A DNA stretch of 64,000 nt from Hevea brasiliensis (GCF_030052815.1 NC_079509.1:48876762-48940761); one strand, 5' to 3'; numbered from the stretch's first letter, positions 48,058 to 61,137 are shown. The notes: generated by a model not told the origin, from the letters alone. Numbers and translations are program-made.

Positions 48058-48637
48058 GCAAAATAATAAAAAAAGACCTTATCTCATTTGAAGGAAAATA
48101 ATATAAAAAGACCTTCAGATTTGTATTCTACCTTCCTATAATAAAAGTTATTTTAAAATTTAATTTTTTAAAAAAATAAATGCAAAAACCAAGCTTTTTA
48201 AAATTAATTTAGTCAATTAGTTGTTAGAAGTTTTCATTTAGAAAAATTAAGCAAAATAATAAAAAAAGACCTTATCGCATTTGAAGGAAAATAATATAAA
48301 AAGACCTTCAGATTTGTATTCTACCTTCCTATAATAAAAGTTATTTTAAAATTTAAATTTTTTAAAAAATAAATGCAAAAACCAAGCTTTTTAAAATTAA
48401 TTTAGTCAATTAGTTGTTAGAAGTTTTCATTTAAAAAAATTAAGCAAAATAATAAAAAAAAGACCTTATGGCATTTGAAGGAAAATAATATAAAAAGACC
48501 TTCAGATTTGTATTCCACCTTCCCATAATAAAAGTTATTTTAAAATTTTAATTTTTTAAAAAATAAATGCAAAAACCAAGCTTTTTAAAATTAATTTAGT
48601 CAATTAGTTGTTAGAAGTTTTCATTTAGAAAAATTAT
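48058..48637. repeat. Tandem repeat, three copies of a 193-bp unit
   Basis: Units start at 48058, 48251 and 48444 with GCAAAATAATAAAAAAAGAC and end near TTTTCATTTAGAAAAATTA. Copies differ at only a few positions, so amplification is recent. The unit is AT-rich without ORFs. Confidence 0.9.
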
Positions 48638-49600
48638 TATTTAGTCCTTATATTTTAAAAATATTAATTATTTTATCTATATATTTTTTAAAATATATAA
48701 TTTAATTCATATATTTTATTTTCGTTAAACTCTTTAGTTTATTTATAAAATTTTTTATTTGTTAACGAATTTTAATGTAAAGCAAACTACTATTTAGTTA
48801 TTATATTTTAATAATATGCCTAATTGATCTCTATTTTTTTTAAGTTTAATTAAAGTATGCAATAGGTAAAATTTAAATAATTTAAGTGTGATGATATATT
48901 TAGCTAATTTTTTTTATTCAACTTATTAATATGATTCACTTAAAGCAATTTATAACTCACTTCAACTCATATAAAATTTTAATTATTAAGTTTTACATCA
49001 TTAATGAAATTGTAAATTTAAAGTGCGTATCAATCATTCACACGTTTTACGGTTGAACAAAGACTAATCTCTCTAGAGTTAATTAAAAATCAATTGAATA
49101 ACTTATGTAAAAATAATGTTTTAACTCAAAATAACTTGTAATATTATAAATTAAATATAAAAATTAATTTTCGTATAGTAATTTAATAAATAATTTAAAT
49201 CAATTAATAATTTTATTTTATATTTAAAAAAAATAAATAATGTAGAATTTAAAATAATTTAAATTGGAATGGTGAATGTGATCCGGCACCCAACGTGAGG
49301 CAGATGGGAAAGCATGGAAAGTGACTGTAAATTAATATATCCCAGCAAAAGGGCTCACAGACAAAAACCAACACAATGATCAACATGCAAAAGATAAACA
49401 TGAAACATATATTATTATTCTAAAAAAAACTCATATTTTATTAGCAAGTGGCTATGGCCCTTTTGTATTTATTAATGATTAGCTCAATTAATTCAAAGAA
49501 AAATGAATAAAACAAAGCAAAACTTATTTGAGTGGTAGGCCAAGTGGGGTCAGATGACTTTGACTTACCCAGAAACATCTCTATTTATCAGGCAGCCGGC
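48638..49600. other. AT-rich intergenic DNA
   Basis: No ORF, RNA gene or recognised repeat. The segment 49560-49700 is less AT-rich and pyrimidine-rich, ends in TTTTGAG followed by GTAAGTAT (49700-49707), and could be a 5' UTR exon with splice donor for the ankyrin gene downstream; this is speculative. Confidence 0.35.
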
Positions 49601-49912
49601 AGCCCCATTCCTCATATTAGCTTGCTCCATTCCATTCTCTTTTCTCCGATTAGCGTATTATCCTAGTCAAGAGTCCTCTTTTTTTTCCAGCTTTTGAGGT
49701 AAGTATCCATTACTTTGCTGGCTTCATCTCATCTTTATTTTTTGTGTAAATTAGAGGGTATTTGTTTATCTTATAAAAATCAACTTATAAATATATATAA
49801 ATTAATTTAAATTTATAAATATTTAAAATTTTAAATAATTATATTTTTAGTGACTGACTTGTTAAAATTTTTTATATATTTTTTAAGTTTATGCCATCAA
49901 GTATCATTATTA

Positions 49913-49916
<4 letters not shown>

Positions 49917-49971
<55 letters not shown>
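49917..49971. repeat. (TA)n microsatellite
   Basis: About 27 TA units. Confidence 0.95.
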
Positions 49972-49973
<2 letters not shown>

Positions 49974-50329
49974 CTATGATTAATTGGAAAATTGTTGCCA
50001 TTCTACGGCCGGCAACAGCGTTAAATGATTCTTGGTGAGCGTAGTGCTAAGGATACCCATGAAAATGCCCAAAAATTAAGTTGAGATATGGGCAAGATTT
50101 CTCAATAACATCGCCTTCCTTGACTTTCTTTTTTTAAATTCGCCTTTCTTGACATTTATTGATAGGTTTCAATGCTAAACCAATCCATCTTCACATGTTC
50201 TTGAGTGTTTTTATGATTTGGAAGAAGGAATCGATGGTAAGATTTATATCTGCATCAATTTCATGGGTTTAAGCATGTTTATTTGATAAAAGGAAAGATT
50301 AGATTTGCATTTTTATTGTTGGTTTCGCA

Positions 50330-50560
50330 GAAGTAGGCGACCGATTCCAGTAGCATTTCCAGCTATCTCAGGCCTTCTCTGTCGATTTTGGCAGCAGTCC
50401 AAGTGAATTTAGAAGATCAGCTACGTCAACCTTGCTTGCCCAGTTCGCTGAACGAAGCCTGAGGACTTGATTGCTCGGTCCATCTAAGTCCCTCTCTCTG
50501 CTCTCAACTCTTTCGGTACAATGTCGATAAACTCCTCTCTTTATTTCTCTCAATACGTTT
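50330..50560. other. GC-richer island of unknown nature
   Basis: It stands out from the very AT-rich surroundings. It is preceded by a splice-acceptor-like GGTTTCGCAG and contains pyrimidine-rich runs (CCCTCTCTCTGCTCTCAACTC). A 61-codon frame lies on the minus strand (50368-50553) without similarity I recognise. It may be a non-coding leader exon of the plus-strand gene at 53419 or a fragment of an older insertion. Confidence 0.3.
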
Positions 50561-50859
50561 GGGTTTATTAATTTCGCATAGCATTTAATTCATTTTTTAC
50601 TTCGTTGAAATGGAAATTGATTTGGAGTTTCTTGTTAATTACTGGTTTCTCTTACTTATTACCTCTGTCATTTAAATCAAAATTTTAATTCGATTTTAAG
50701 TAATTAATTTCAATTTAACTTGAGTTCTAGTTTTGATTTGAAAAAATAATTTATTCAAATAAAATAATCTATTTATACTAGAAGGAGGGATAACATTGAA
50801 ATTTTAAAAATACCCTTTATTATGTATATTATTTACAAAAATATCTGTTAATATGTATC

Positions 50860-51050
50860 TATAGCAACAAAAATATAGATTTGTCGCTAATAATGTATAT
50901 TAGCAATGAAAAATCTGTCGATAATAGTATAATTCGTAGCTAATAACATTTAGCGACAACAAACCCATCACTACTACTTTAGCGACAAGAGTGTTGTCCA
51001 ATGTATTTCGTTGCTAATAACAACAGATATTTCGTTGCTAAATCTCTTAA
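50860..51050. repeat. Cluster of short inverted and direct TTAGCGACA / TTTGTCGCTAA motifs
   Basis: Several forms occur: TTTGTCGCTAA (50879-50889), TCTGTCGATAA, TTAGCGACAACA, TTTAGCGACAAG and TTCGTTGCTAA twice. Such subterminal motifs are typical of plant DNA transposon ends (CACTA or related), so this is probably a transposon-end remnant. No transposase or TSD was identified. Confidence 0.45.
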
Positions 51051-53274
51051 TAATTTCAATTTTTAATATTATTATAATTGATATAAATTAAAATTTAATT
51101 ATGCTAATAATAAATGATATAAATTAAAATTTAATTATTCTATTATAATTCTCAATATATATAGTAATTATATAGTCTTAATCATATAACTATTATTAAT
51201 TCATAAAATTATTTATATATATATATAATTACTATTAAAAATTAAATATTTAATTAACATAATTATAAAACTATTATTAAATAATTAAATATTGAGTTAA
51301 ATAAAAAAATTACACTTATATCAACAAATATCAACTTCTAATCATATTGGATGACAATAATTTTATTTGTTACAAATTTATATTATTTTTTTTTAAATTA
51401 GTAACTAAATATTAAAATTGAGAATTTGAATTTTTAATAAAATTTAAGTCTAACAACCATTTTATTGGTAAAATATTTATATTTGTTTATATAATTATTG
51501 ATATTAATAAAAATATAGCTTTAACAAAATTTAGACTTTAATTTTGTATATAATCAAATTTCACTTATTTTTATTTTCATTAAAAATAAAAATAAAAATA
51601 TTTCTGTATTATCAAATTATTTTCAAACGTAATAATTAAAAAATAAAACATTGATAAAATTATAAGAATTGAATTTAAATTTTAACTAATTTAAATAAAT
51701 AGAATAAAATTAACACTAATTTTACAATATTGAAAAACTTAACCCAATTAACAATTTAAATAAAGTTAAAAAAGTCTTAGAATTTTTTTTTATTAGTTAG
51801 TCCTATTTTAAAAAAAAATTATTTTTTACATTAATAAAATATTCTAATTCATAATTTATTAAAATAAAAAATTACTATTTATAAAAATCATTTAAACTAC
51901 AGTCGATAACTAATAACTTGAAATAAAAAAAAATTATTTTGTATTAAAACATAATAAAATATCATAATATCAAATTTAAATACTTATTCATTTAAAATTT
52001 TTATCTATTTAAATAAATTTTATATCATTATCTTATTATTTAAATATATATAATTCAAATATATAAGTATATAAAGTTATATTAAAAAATAAAATTAATA
52101 TATAATATATAATTATAGCAATGTATTTTTCAATTATATGGTTTAAATTTTCATCAATACATTATATATGTTTTTTGTTATAAATATTTCAATTTACTAA
52201 ATATTTTAATTTATATTATAAACAATTTTATATAATAATAATAAAAAAATTATAAAATTCATTAAATCATTCATCAAACTTTACATTTATAATCTTGTAT
52301 TCTTTTCTAATAATTAATTAATAAATATAAAAATATGAATGAAATAATTTATATACTGATTAAATTATTTTTATAATTTGTATTTTACAATAAATAATTA
52401 AAATCTTAATCTTATTATAAATCCTATTTCAAAAAATGCTTATAGATATTCTAACTCATAAATATTTTTATTAATAATAAATAATACTATGTAATTTAAA
52501 GATTTAATGTTAAAAAATTTTAAATTTTTACAGTTATAGCTAATTCTTTTTTTTTATATAATTTTATCTTGATTTTAAAATTTTTTAATTCATTATAAAA
52601 ATTAATTTAAATCAGTTAACGTTATATAATTTTGACCATTGATAAAAATTAATTTAAATCAATTAACGTTATATAATTTTGACCATTGATCTCTCTTTTA
52701 GTCAATTGAAATATTATATTTTTTTAACTATCAATTTATTTCAATTTTTATCACTCACAAAAACAGAAAATACTTATAATCAAGTTAAAATTGTCAAAAA
52801 TTTAAGAATGGGCTATAATAGACAAAGTTGAGAAAATTCTAAAGTTTTTATTATTAGTCTAATTTAAATTTTTTAAAAAGAATATGAATAATAAAAAAAA
52901 TTTAAAAGTATATTATATCTAATAAGACAGACATTTTGAATCTCATTTCTGTAAAATAAAAGATATTATTAATAAATAAGAATACATCTTGTTTGTTTAA
53001 GTATATATAACTAGAATATAATGAAAATGGTTTTCTAAGATGTTTGTAAAGTTTTAATTTAAATCATTACTTTAACTTTTTAAATTTTGTTGTATTATTA
53101 CGCTTTCTAGAAAAAAAAATTTCTATTAATTTTAAAATTTACTAATTATAGCATATGGATTATTTTTAAAAAATTTGTATATAAAGAAAATTAAATTATG
53201 AGCACGACGATTATTACCATTAGAAGTATATAAATTAAGAAATTATAATTTTGAATAAAATTATTTTAGTTAAT

Positions 53275-53276
<2 letters not shown>
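51051..53276. other. Very AT-rich intergenic or 5' intronic DNA
   Basis: No gene found. It includes a duplicated block ATATAAATTAAAATTTAATTA (about 51081 and 51117) and a 2 x 47-bp tandem repeat at 52597-52690. Confidence 0.5.
52597..52690. repeat. 2 x 47-bp tandem repeat
   Basis: AAAATTAATTTAAATCAGTT...TTTGACCATTGAT is repeated head to tail with one base difference. Confidence 0.85.

Positions 53277-53339
<63 letters not shown>
53277..53339. repeat. (TA)n microsatellite upstream of the ankyrin gene
   Basis: About 30 TA units, ending 80 bases before the predicted start codon. Confidence 0.95.
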
Positions 53340-53340
<1 letters not shown>

Positions 53341-53418
53341 CACGAATGCTTATTACTAACTATCAGAGTACTGATTATTGCAGGTATTTATATTTGTAAC
53401 TTAGCTTTGGAAATCGAC

Positions 53419-56400
53419 ATGGCTAACAATGGAGGACGCGAAGAAGGTATGAGTTACCTACGTACTTGTCCATAATGCTGTGCAAGGTTCTGTTGGATTT
53501 AGAGAATAAAAATTATGTCTAACCAAATCGAATTTAAGACCTTTATTTTATTTAATCGAAATTAAAATATTTATATTTTGTTATCGTGTTAATTTCATTT
53601 TATTTGCCCTTGTGAAATTTCAATTGTTTGAATTTTTTTTTTTTTTTTAATTAAACATGATAGATGAAATAAGGACAAAGTTGGAATTGTATAAAGCTGC
53701 GATAAGTGGTGATTGGGAGAAGGCTATGGGCATCAAACCAATAACAGCAGTGATCAATAACCGTGGAGAGACAGCTCTCCATGTTGCAACTGCAGCAAAC
53801 CACACCCATTTTGTGGAAAAGCTTGTTGATATGATTGCTAATGAAAATGCAGAGGATTTAGCTATTACAACTAAACCCCCAATTGCACCTCAAGCTTCAT
53901 CTCTAAGTGATGCCATGGCTTCAGCCGCAACTGCATTCAAAATAGCAGCGGACCCAACCATAGGTCCCAAAGCAACTGCAGCCACATTGGCACCTGCAAC
54001 CGGAAACGCAAATGCAAGTCGACAAGAAAATACCGAACCCAAAGCCAAAGTAACAATCGTGGACCCAATCCAAGATGCAGCTGCAGCCCCACAGCCACGG
54101 GACCGAGCCCCACAGTCAGAAGCCTCATCTCTAAGTGATGCCATGGCTTCAGCCCCAACTGCATTCAAAATAGCAGAGGACCCAGCCATAGGTCCCAAAG
54201 CAACTGCAGCCGCATTCCCATCTGCAACCGAAAATGCAAATGCAAGTCGACAAGAAAATACCAAACTCAAAGCCAAAGTAACAATCGCGGACCCAATCCA
54301 AGATGCAGCTGCAGCCCCGCAACCACGGGACCGAGTCCCACAATCACAAGCTTCATCTCTAAGTGATGCCATGGCTTCAGCCCCAACTGCATTCAAAATA
54401 GCAGAGGACCCAGCCATAGGTCCCAAAGCAACTGCAGCCACATTGGCATCTGCAATCAGAAGTGCAAATGTAAGTCGACAAGAAAATACCAAACCCAAAG
54501 CCAAAGTAACAATCGCGGACCCAATCCAAGATGCAGCTGCAGCCCTACAGCCACGGGACCGAGTTCCACCATCACAAGACCCAGCAACAGAACCAGAGGA
54601 GCGCGGAAATACAGCTTTTTGCTATGCGGCTTTATCTGGAAACGTGAAAATTGCTCAAATTATGAAGAAGAACAAGCAAGATTTGTCAGTGACTCGGGGT
54701 GGTAAAAATTTATTTCCAATTCATATAGCAGCTTTGGCTGGCCATGCACAAATGGTGCATGAACTGTACGATGAAGATCATATCAAAAATCAACTAACAA
54801 ATGATGATCGCATTAGTTTACTCATCGCTTTGGTAGAGTCTGATATATATGGTAAGAAATATTCAATTCCATTATACCTAAATAATTTTCTTTTTAGATT
54901 ATAAAGCCACCATTATACCTTCAACATAAAAATAATTTGGCTAAATCTCTTGAAAAATTATAAAACTAGGCTAATATTTGATTATATATATATTTTAGCC
55001 ATAGAGACCTTATTTATTTATTTATTTTTTAATAATTTGGTTTTAGATGTTGCACTGAAGATGATAAAAGATCACCCAGAGTTGGCCACTAAGAATGATC
55101 ATACCAGAGAGGAAGAGACAGCATTGCATGCATTTGCTCGAAAGCCTTGTATACCTTCCATTGAAACTTCTACAGGGATTTGGAGTTGCCGCAAAAACTT
55201 CGGTTAGCATTCTCTCTTTTGTACTCAACTGCTATGATTCTATCTAGTACTATTCTTTTGATACATTAGTTGTTATTCTATCTAGTACCACTGAATTTTG
55301 GCAGATTTGTTTTTCTCGGTTGCTGGTTCGAACATAAGTAAGCACGAACAAGGGCTTGAGCTAGTCCAAAAGCTTTGGGAGAAAGTAATATTGCAGGATG
55401 AGGAAAAAGTTTCTAAGTTTATGATTATACCTTCTGGGCGACTTATATTTATTGCAGCTGAAAATGGAAATGTGGAGTTCCTAACTATACTTATACGTCA
55501 ATATCCAGCTTTAATATTGAAGGTGGATGAGAATAAACATACCATTTTTCATAAAGCTGTTTTGTATCGACATGAGAAAATCTTCAAGCTGATTTTTGAG
55601 TTGGGTATGATGAAGAACTTGATAAACATATATGAAGACGAGAACAAGAATAACATGTTGCACTTGGCTGGACAATTGCCTTTACCAAGTCGGCTAAATG
55701 TTGTACCAGGAGCAGCTCTCCAACTGCAACAAGAGCTACTGTGGTTTGAGGTAATTTGTTATTAATTCTTACTTCTCAGAGAAAATGCATAGAGCTGATC
55801 CATTATAGACTAAGACACAACATATATGATAAAACCTATATATAAAATAGATGAAACTCACATGTTTGTGCCTTAATTCCATGATAGAAACGCGCGCACA
55901 CACACACACATATAGGAGAGGCTTCATTAACAAGAGCCTTTGGAGAAATTATTAGGTGCACCCGGTGTACATGCACATCTCTCACAATCATGTGGGACTC
56001 ACTCTCCATATTATGAGGAGGGCCCAACTTTTTGTGAGAGATGGAGCACTATTTTTTAGTGCTCTCGATATATCTAATAATTAGCCGAGCCTTTGATCTA
56101 ATTAATTTGCAGTTTTTGAACTGTAGGCATTATTACAAATTAAGTTTATAATTAGCAAATCACACCCATTGATAATAAATTATATTTTCATTAAAAATGT
56201 GCAGACACATTATATAATAACAATCATAGTATTATGATTGTTATTAATACATTTAGGTTTGGATTCTAGGATTTAAATTTGAAATTTGGATTAATAAAAA
56301 GAATTTTTATGGAAAGTTGTGGCATATGTAAAGTTGATACATTTGATTGCAGTAAAATGGATTTAAAATAATAAGGTAAAAGTTGTTATTTCAAATCTTT

Positions 56401-57292
56401 AGCTTTTAAATTTGTGTGAATACATGGGTTTTAGACCAAATTCAAATAATTTTATTTACAATATTTGAATAATATTTAATTCAAATCAAAATTCATAGGA
56501 TCAAATCCGTCAATCCAAACATAACATTATTGATTTGAAAAGTCTCAAACATTATTTATTAGGGATTTCACTCTCTATGCCTTCCAACATGATATACATG
56601 TACAATACAAATTGTAGGAAGTGAAGAAGGTTGTTAGACCAGGGCAAATTGTAGCAAAAAATACGCAAAAGCAGACTGCAAGAGAAGTGTTCATGGAAAA
56701 GCACGAGAACTTAAGGATAGCAGCGGAGAAATGGATGATAAAAACAGCAAATTCATGCATGCTTGTGGCAACCCTTATTGCCACTGTTACTTTTGCAGCA
56801 GCGTTTACATTACCTGGAGGTAATAGACAAGATAATGGACAAGATAAGGGGTTTCCTGTTTTTCTTAATAGGACCTTGTTTAAAATTTTTGCCATAGCGG
56901 ATGCAGTATCTTTAGCATTCTCATCCTCTTCGATACTATCCTTCTTGTCCATTCTTACTTCTCCATTCTCAATGGATGATTTTCTCAAGTCATTGCCAAA
57001 CAAGTTAATTCGAGGATTCTTATTCCTTTTCATAGCAATAATAACAATGATGGGTGCCTTCGTTTTAGCCTTTTTCTTAATTTTCAAACATGGATTGATT
57101 CGATTTGCTATTTCTATTGCCGCACTTGCTTTTATCCCCATCCTTTTATTCATTGGGCAGCTCCATCTTGTTTTTGAGATGATTTATTCCACCTACAAGT
57201 GCTCCTTCCTTTTCTGTTGCAATAAAAAAACTCTCTTTCCTACCAAATCAAAATTTCCCATACTAGAAAAGCTATGCTGCTTCTGCAATTAG
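53419..57292 (+). CDS. Ankyrin-repeat/PGG-domain membrane protein (ACD6/ITN1-like), five exons
   Basis: Exons are 53419-53446, 53664-54851, 55047-55202, 55305-55750 and 56618-57292. All junctions are GT-AG and phases agree, giving 2493 nt (830 aa). The start is ATG 53419 because exon 1 (MANNGGREE) splices in frame into DEIRTKLELYKAAISGDWEK. Ankyrin repeats: RGETALHVATAANHTHFVEK, the segment 54600-54790 (GNTAFCYAALSGNVKIAQIM and FPIHIAALAGHAQMVHELYD) and two or three in exon 4 (FIAAENGNVEFLTILI, DENKNNMLHLAG). The C-terminal PGG domain holds FMEKHENLRIAAEKWM, the A-A-F-T-L-P-G-G motif and four hydrophobic segments. Family members act at membranes in defence, cell death and salt responses; the role here is inferred. 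Odd: a triplicated 76-aa Ala/Pro/Lys-rich linker sits between the first and second ankyrin repeats. Confidence 0.85.
53894..54577 (+). repeat. In-frame tandem repeat, 3 x 228 bp (76 aa), in exon 2 of the ankyrin gene
   Basis: Units begin at 53894, 54122 and 54350 with the codons for A-S-S-L-S-D-A-M-A-S-A and end around D-R-V-P. Copies are nearly identical; the exact multiple of three keeps the reading frame. Composition (Ala, Pro, Lys, Asp, Gln) suggests a disordered linker. Unequal crossing-over is the likely origin. Confidence 0.95.
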
Positions 57293-57650
57293 CTCCATAT
57301 TTATCTTCTAGCCTATGTGTTGTGTACTAGTTTGTAATAGGGATAGATTTTGTGCTAGTATTTGCAATAGGTATAAATTTTGTGCTAGTACTATTTGTTT
57401 TATACTTGTGCGTGTGTAAAATAAAATCATTATTGTATTTTATTTTTCTTGTACAATAAACGTTTAAAAAGTAATGTCTTTTTTTTTTATTCATTTAGTT
57501 ACAATCCACACTCTACTTAAAATTTATTAATTTCAAATATAACTTAATATCATAAATTAAAACTCATTGTTGGTGAACGTTTTTTTTTATAGTGGTTATC
57601 ATTATTTTTACACCACTTTTATCACAATATCCCTAACCTATAGAGATTGA
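57293..57650. other. 3' flank of the ankyrin gene
   Basis: Probable 3' UTR. The duplicated phrase GTTTGTAATAGGGATAGATT / TATTTGCAATAGGTATAAAT and the run GTAAAATAAAATCATTATTG followed by TACAATAAACG resemble a plant polyadenylation region. No other gene. Confidence 0.45.
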
Positions 57651-59675
57651 TGTAACCTGGAAAATTGATAAAGTTTTCGCAAAATTTATAGCTAAAAGAA
57701 ACTATGAAACCTGTTAAAATATATCTGATATATAAAATATGGCTCCGTGCCCATCCAACATTTAAATACACAAATATACATATATCTTTTCTCTGAGGAT
57801 CAAAAGAAAATATTTGCAGTTTAAAGCTTCTAACTGTCTATACATATGTACTATAAACTAAAACAAAATAAATATCCAAAAGAAACATATTGGCCCAACC
57901 TCCACTAGACTCAATAGGTGGTGAAGTAGAAGAGAGTACAATACTGAAAGAGAGGTTGCTAGTGGTGGAATCAGAAAAAGGATCTGAAATATTAAAATTT
58001 AAGAGAGTGAGTAAAACTACTCAATGAACGAATAAATAAATAACAAAGGGGAACAAATAAGGTTTTGGTACTTAATAGTACCAATTTTGCTATGTTTGAA
58101 TAAGTCAGCTAAATAAATATCTTTTAATCTAAAATCATGTAGCTGAACTAAAATAAAATTCATGCTGTAATAATATTGCTAAAATAGATATATTGAAATT
58201 ATAAAATTTGCAATATCCTCATACACTCGCAATATGCTTCATATAGATAATGCTGGCATCTCAGACGCAATAATAAACTCTGGCAGTCTAAAAGCAATGC
58301 TAGCATCTTGGGCTTTATAATGATACAAAAATAATCCAAGAGCAATAAAAATACTGGTTATACACATGTGTAGAGCTATCCCTAAAGAGTGACCACTTGA
58401 TATATGCCCCAAAGGCTATGTGTATATCAAGCGTTGTCCCAAAGATAGTATAAATATAAGTTGAGCTGAAAATAAATCACCCATTATCAAGGTGTTATCT
58501 ATTCGGTGCATATATTGAGTGTATTCAACCATTTATTCAGTTGTAATTATAAATCTCATTTTATTCAATACTAAAACATAAAATTATCATTCTCTGTTCC
58601 TATTTTCATAATTAGAAATAATATAAATAATTAATATTTAATAAAATACTAATTTTATATATTTATTTACTCACCTGTACTAAAGATAGACTAAATCTTA
58701 GACTGCTGAAGCACATCTAGTATCTACTACAGGAGCTGGATCCTCTCCTAAAGTCAAAGAAAATAAAAGTGCATCAAGGAAGGAAATTTAAATTTTGGAA
58801 TGAGAGTTGTGAGATATAAAATACATGATTTGTGTATAAAAGTTTTAAAAGAAAGCCAACAACACTTTGGCATAACCCGAACGTTTTCCAAAATTTCAAC
58901 GGTTCAACAAATTCTCAAAAAGCCACAACACAACACAAATAACTTTAAAACACCTTTCCAAAATCTATACAAATAATTATAATATATTCCACATTTTCTC
59001 CATTTATTTCTCCTCCTCCATTCAAAATATCATTCTTCCTCCTTAACCTTTTATAGTAAAATTTATTCCAAAATTAAATTAGAATTTTTTTGCTGTCATA
59101 AATATAATCAATATTCATTAATAGCTCCAAAATCAACCTCATGATACTTTAATTTTTTAACCAAACATTTAATATAGAGGGCTTAAATCAAATTCTCATA
59201 TTATGGAATCACAATATTTTGATATTCATTTCTTTAAGAAAACTTACCTAGTAGCTAGAATCACCTATTTACTAACCCATGAAAATCTATTATTTCAAAA
59301 TAAAACCATATTCTCTAATTTAATATAAAACTTATCTCTCTTATATCATTATGCAATATAAATCACAAAAAGGAAAATGGAATATCAAATTAAACTTTCA
59401 TAAATAAAAAGAAAGGAAGGAAAAACTTATCGGTTTGAAATAAAAAAAAATTTACAAGCTCTTACAAGTGAAAATAATGGATTTTAGGTTAGAATTTTGG
59501 TTGAAAATGGTTGTTTAACTAAAGATTTTAAGGGTTTTTGTGTTGATTTGATATATGGGTGTGAGTGAAGGGATAGAAGGAGAAATTTGGTGTTGATTTT
59601 GCTTCTCCCCTGTTCTGCTCAAGGTAAAAAAAAGGGGAACAATTTTCCCTTTTGTCTCACTTAGCTTCTTTTCTC

Positions 59676-59729
<54 letters not shown>

Positions 59730-59813
59730 GCTTCTCAAAGTTACTCTTATATGGGCTTTTAACATTTGCTTAATGGGCCCTCATTAATTTAGTTTAATAC
59801 GCTAAGTGTTACA
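57651..59813 (-). repeat. Probable solo LTR (gypsy type)
   Basis: A 2163-bp block begins TGTAACCTGG and ends AAGTGTTACA on the plus strand, so TG...CA on either strand. Internal text such as GAGTAAAACTACTCAATGAA and repeated GTAGAGCTATCCC...TATGCCCC resembles gypsy LTRs. No PBS, PPT or coding region adjoins it. Flanking pentamers (ATTGA, ACTTT) do not match, so boundaries or single-insertion origin are uncertain. It contains an (ATT)n microsatellite (59676-59723). Confidence 0.45.
59676..59723. repeat. (ATT)n microsatellite
   Basis: About 16 ATT units. Confidence 0.95.
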
Positions 59814-60743
59814 ACTTTTCTATATTTTGAAAGCATTAGATATTATTCTTTTTTTTTTTTTTTTTAAATTTGCACCACTTCATATAGTATTCTATATATT
59901 AAGCATATTATCTACATTTACACTAACTCCATGAGATATCACTCGAGATCATTAGATTCTGATTGGTCAAACACACATGAGTTTATATAATACATCCATG
60001 ATTCTATGTAGGATAGTCACGATGGATTGACAATCCAATTAACATTTGGGTTCTGTGTAATCACCATGCAATTTTTTTTCAACGGATTTTAATAACCGTA
60101 ATTGCTTATGTGTTAACTTTACAGTGACTTACTATTCCATGTAACTTGTTTACATAGAATCACCATTCCAGTATAAAATTATTCAACTGATAAGGTTTAT
60201 CCACTGACAGATGTAGAAAAAAAATTTTTGGGGTCGATGTATAAGAGTCAATTGACTTTCCATTAGTAAAATACATCAACCATTAAAAAAGAGCATTCAA
60301 TATATAAATTAATCAGGGGTCAATTAAATAAATATATAAATATATATAAATAATTTAAGAAAAAAATGAGGTCAATTCACCCTTCTTTTAGTATGGTAAA
60401 TCTTCCACTAGGTTGATCAAGATATATGTGTATCCTATTGTAATTGTAATCTCTTATACCTATAAGTTATCATATAGCCAGTGTATATCTCATGTATAAG
60501 CTATATAGAAACATCTCTCCAGTATAGTGACAAGACAGGTTTTCGAATCCAACACTTACATGATATCAAAGGCTCATGGCTCTTTGCAATAGCCACTAAA
60601 TAAAGCTTAGTCACCTCTTCCACGTCTTCTTCTCTCTCTTAGTCCCTATCAAATGTCTCTTAGTTCTTAATTGTGAAGTTTATGTCCTCCAACTATATTC
60701 TGTGGAAAGCGTAAATTCTTCCTTTTCTTAATGGGTATAATCT
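59814..60743. other. Intergenic DNA with a possible short LTR and primer site
   Basis: No gene. A possible old short LTR spans 60427-60560 (TGTGTATCC...CACTTACA) followed by TGATATCAAAGGC, which could be a tRNA-Met primer site with G-to-A changes. No second copy is visible in the window. Confidence 0.3.
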
Positions 60744-60988
60744 TGTGAAAAAAATAAGCAATTAGCTGTAGAGGAATTAATGAAAGAGATGAGAGAAGGT
60801 TGGCTGAATATATTTCTTTGTATTAACAGAGTACAGATATATATGTACAAATATACCTAACAATCCTAACTATTTCTAAAACATGGATGTTGTGATCCAC
60901 TATTAGTGGGATTTGATTTACATTATTCCTGGAGAGAAAATAGGAAAGCAAATATACAGAGATATTACAATCAATTAATTTCTTAACA
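60744..60988 (-). repeat. 3' LTR of a second copia element
   Basis: The 245-bp segment, on the minus strand, starts TGTTAAGAAATTAATTG and ends TTTTTTTCACA. It is preceded (minus strand) by CTTGAAGGGGAG, a typical copia polypurine tract at 60989-61000. The internal region is to the right. Confidence 0.75.
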
Positions 60989-61137
60989 CTCCCCTTCAAG
61001 TTGGAGATTGAATATCATGAAGTCCTAACTTGTTGCACATGTCACAAATTAATCATTTCCTAAGGCTTTTTGTAAAATATCTACTAATTGGAACTGCTAG
61101 GTATATACGAAGTATTGATTATGCTGGCTTATAGTTT

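Noticed and set aside
53890..54504. 204-codon open frame on the minus strand inside the ankyrin gene
   Set aside because: It overlaps the in-frame triplicated repeat; one open antisense unit repeated three times gives a long frame for free. No splice or family support.
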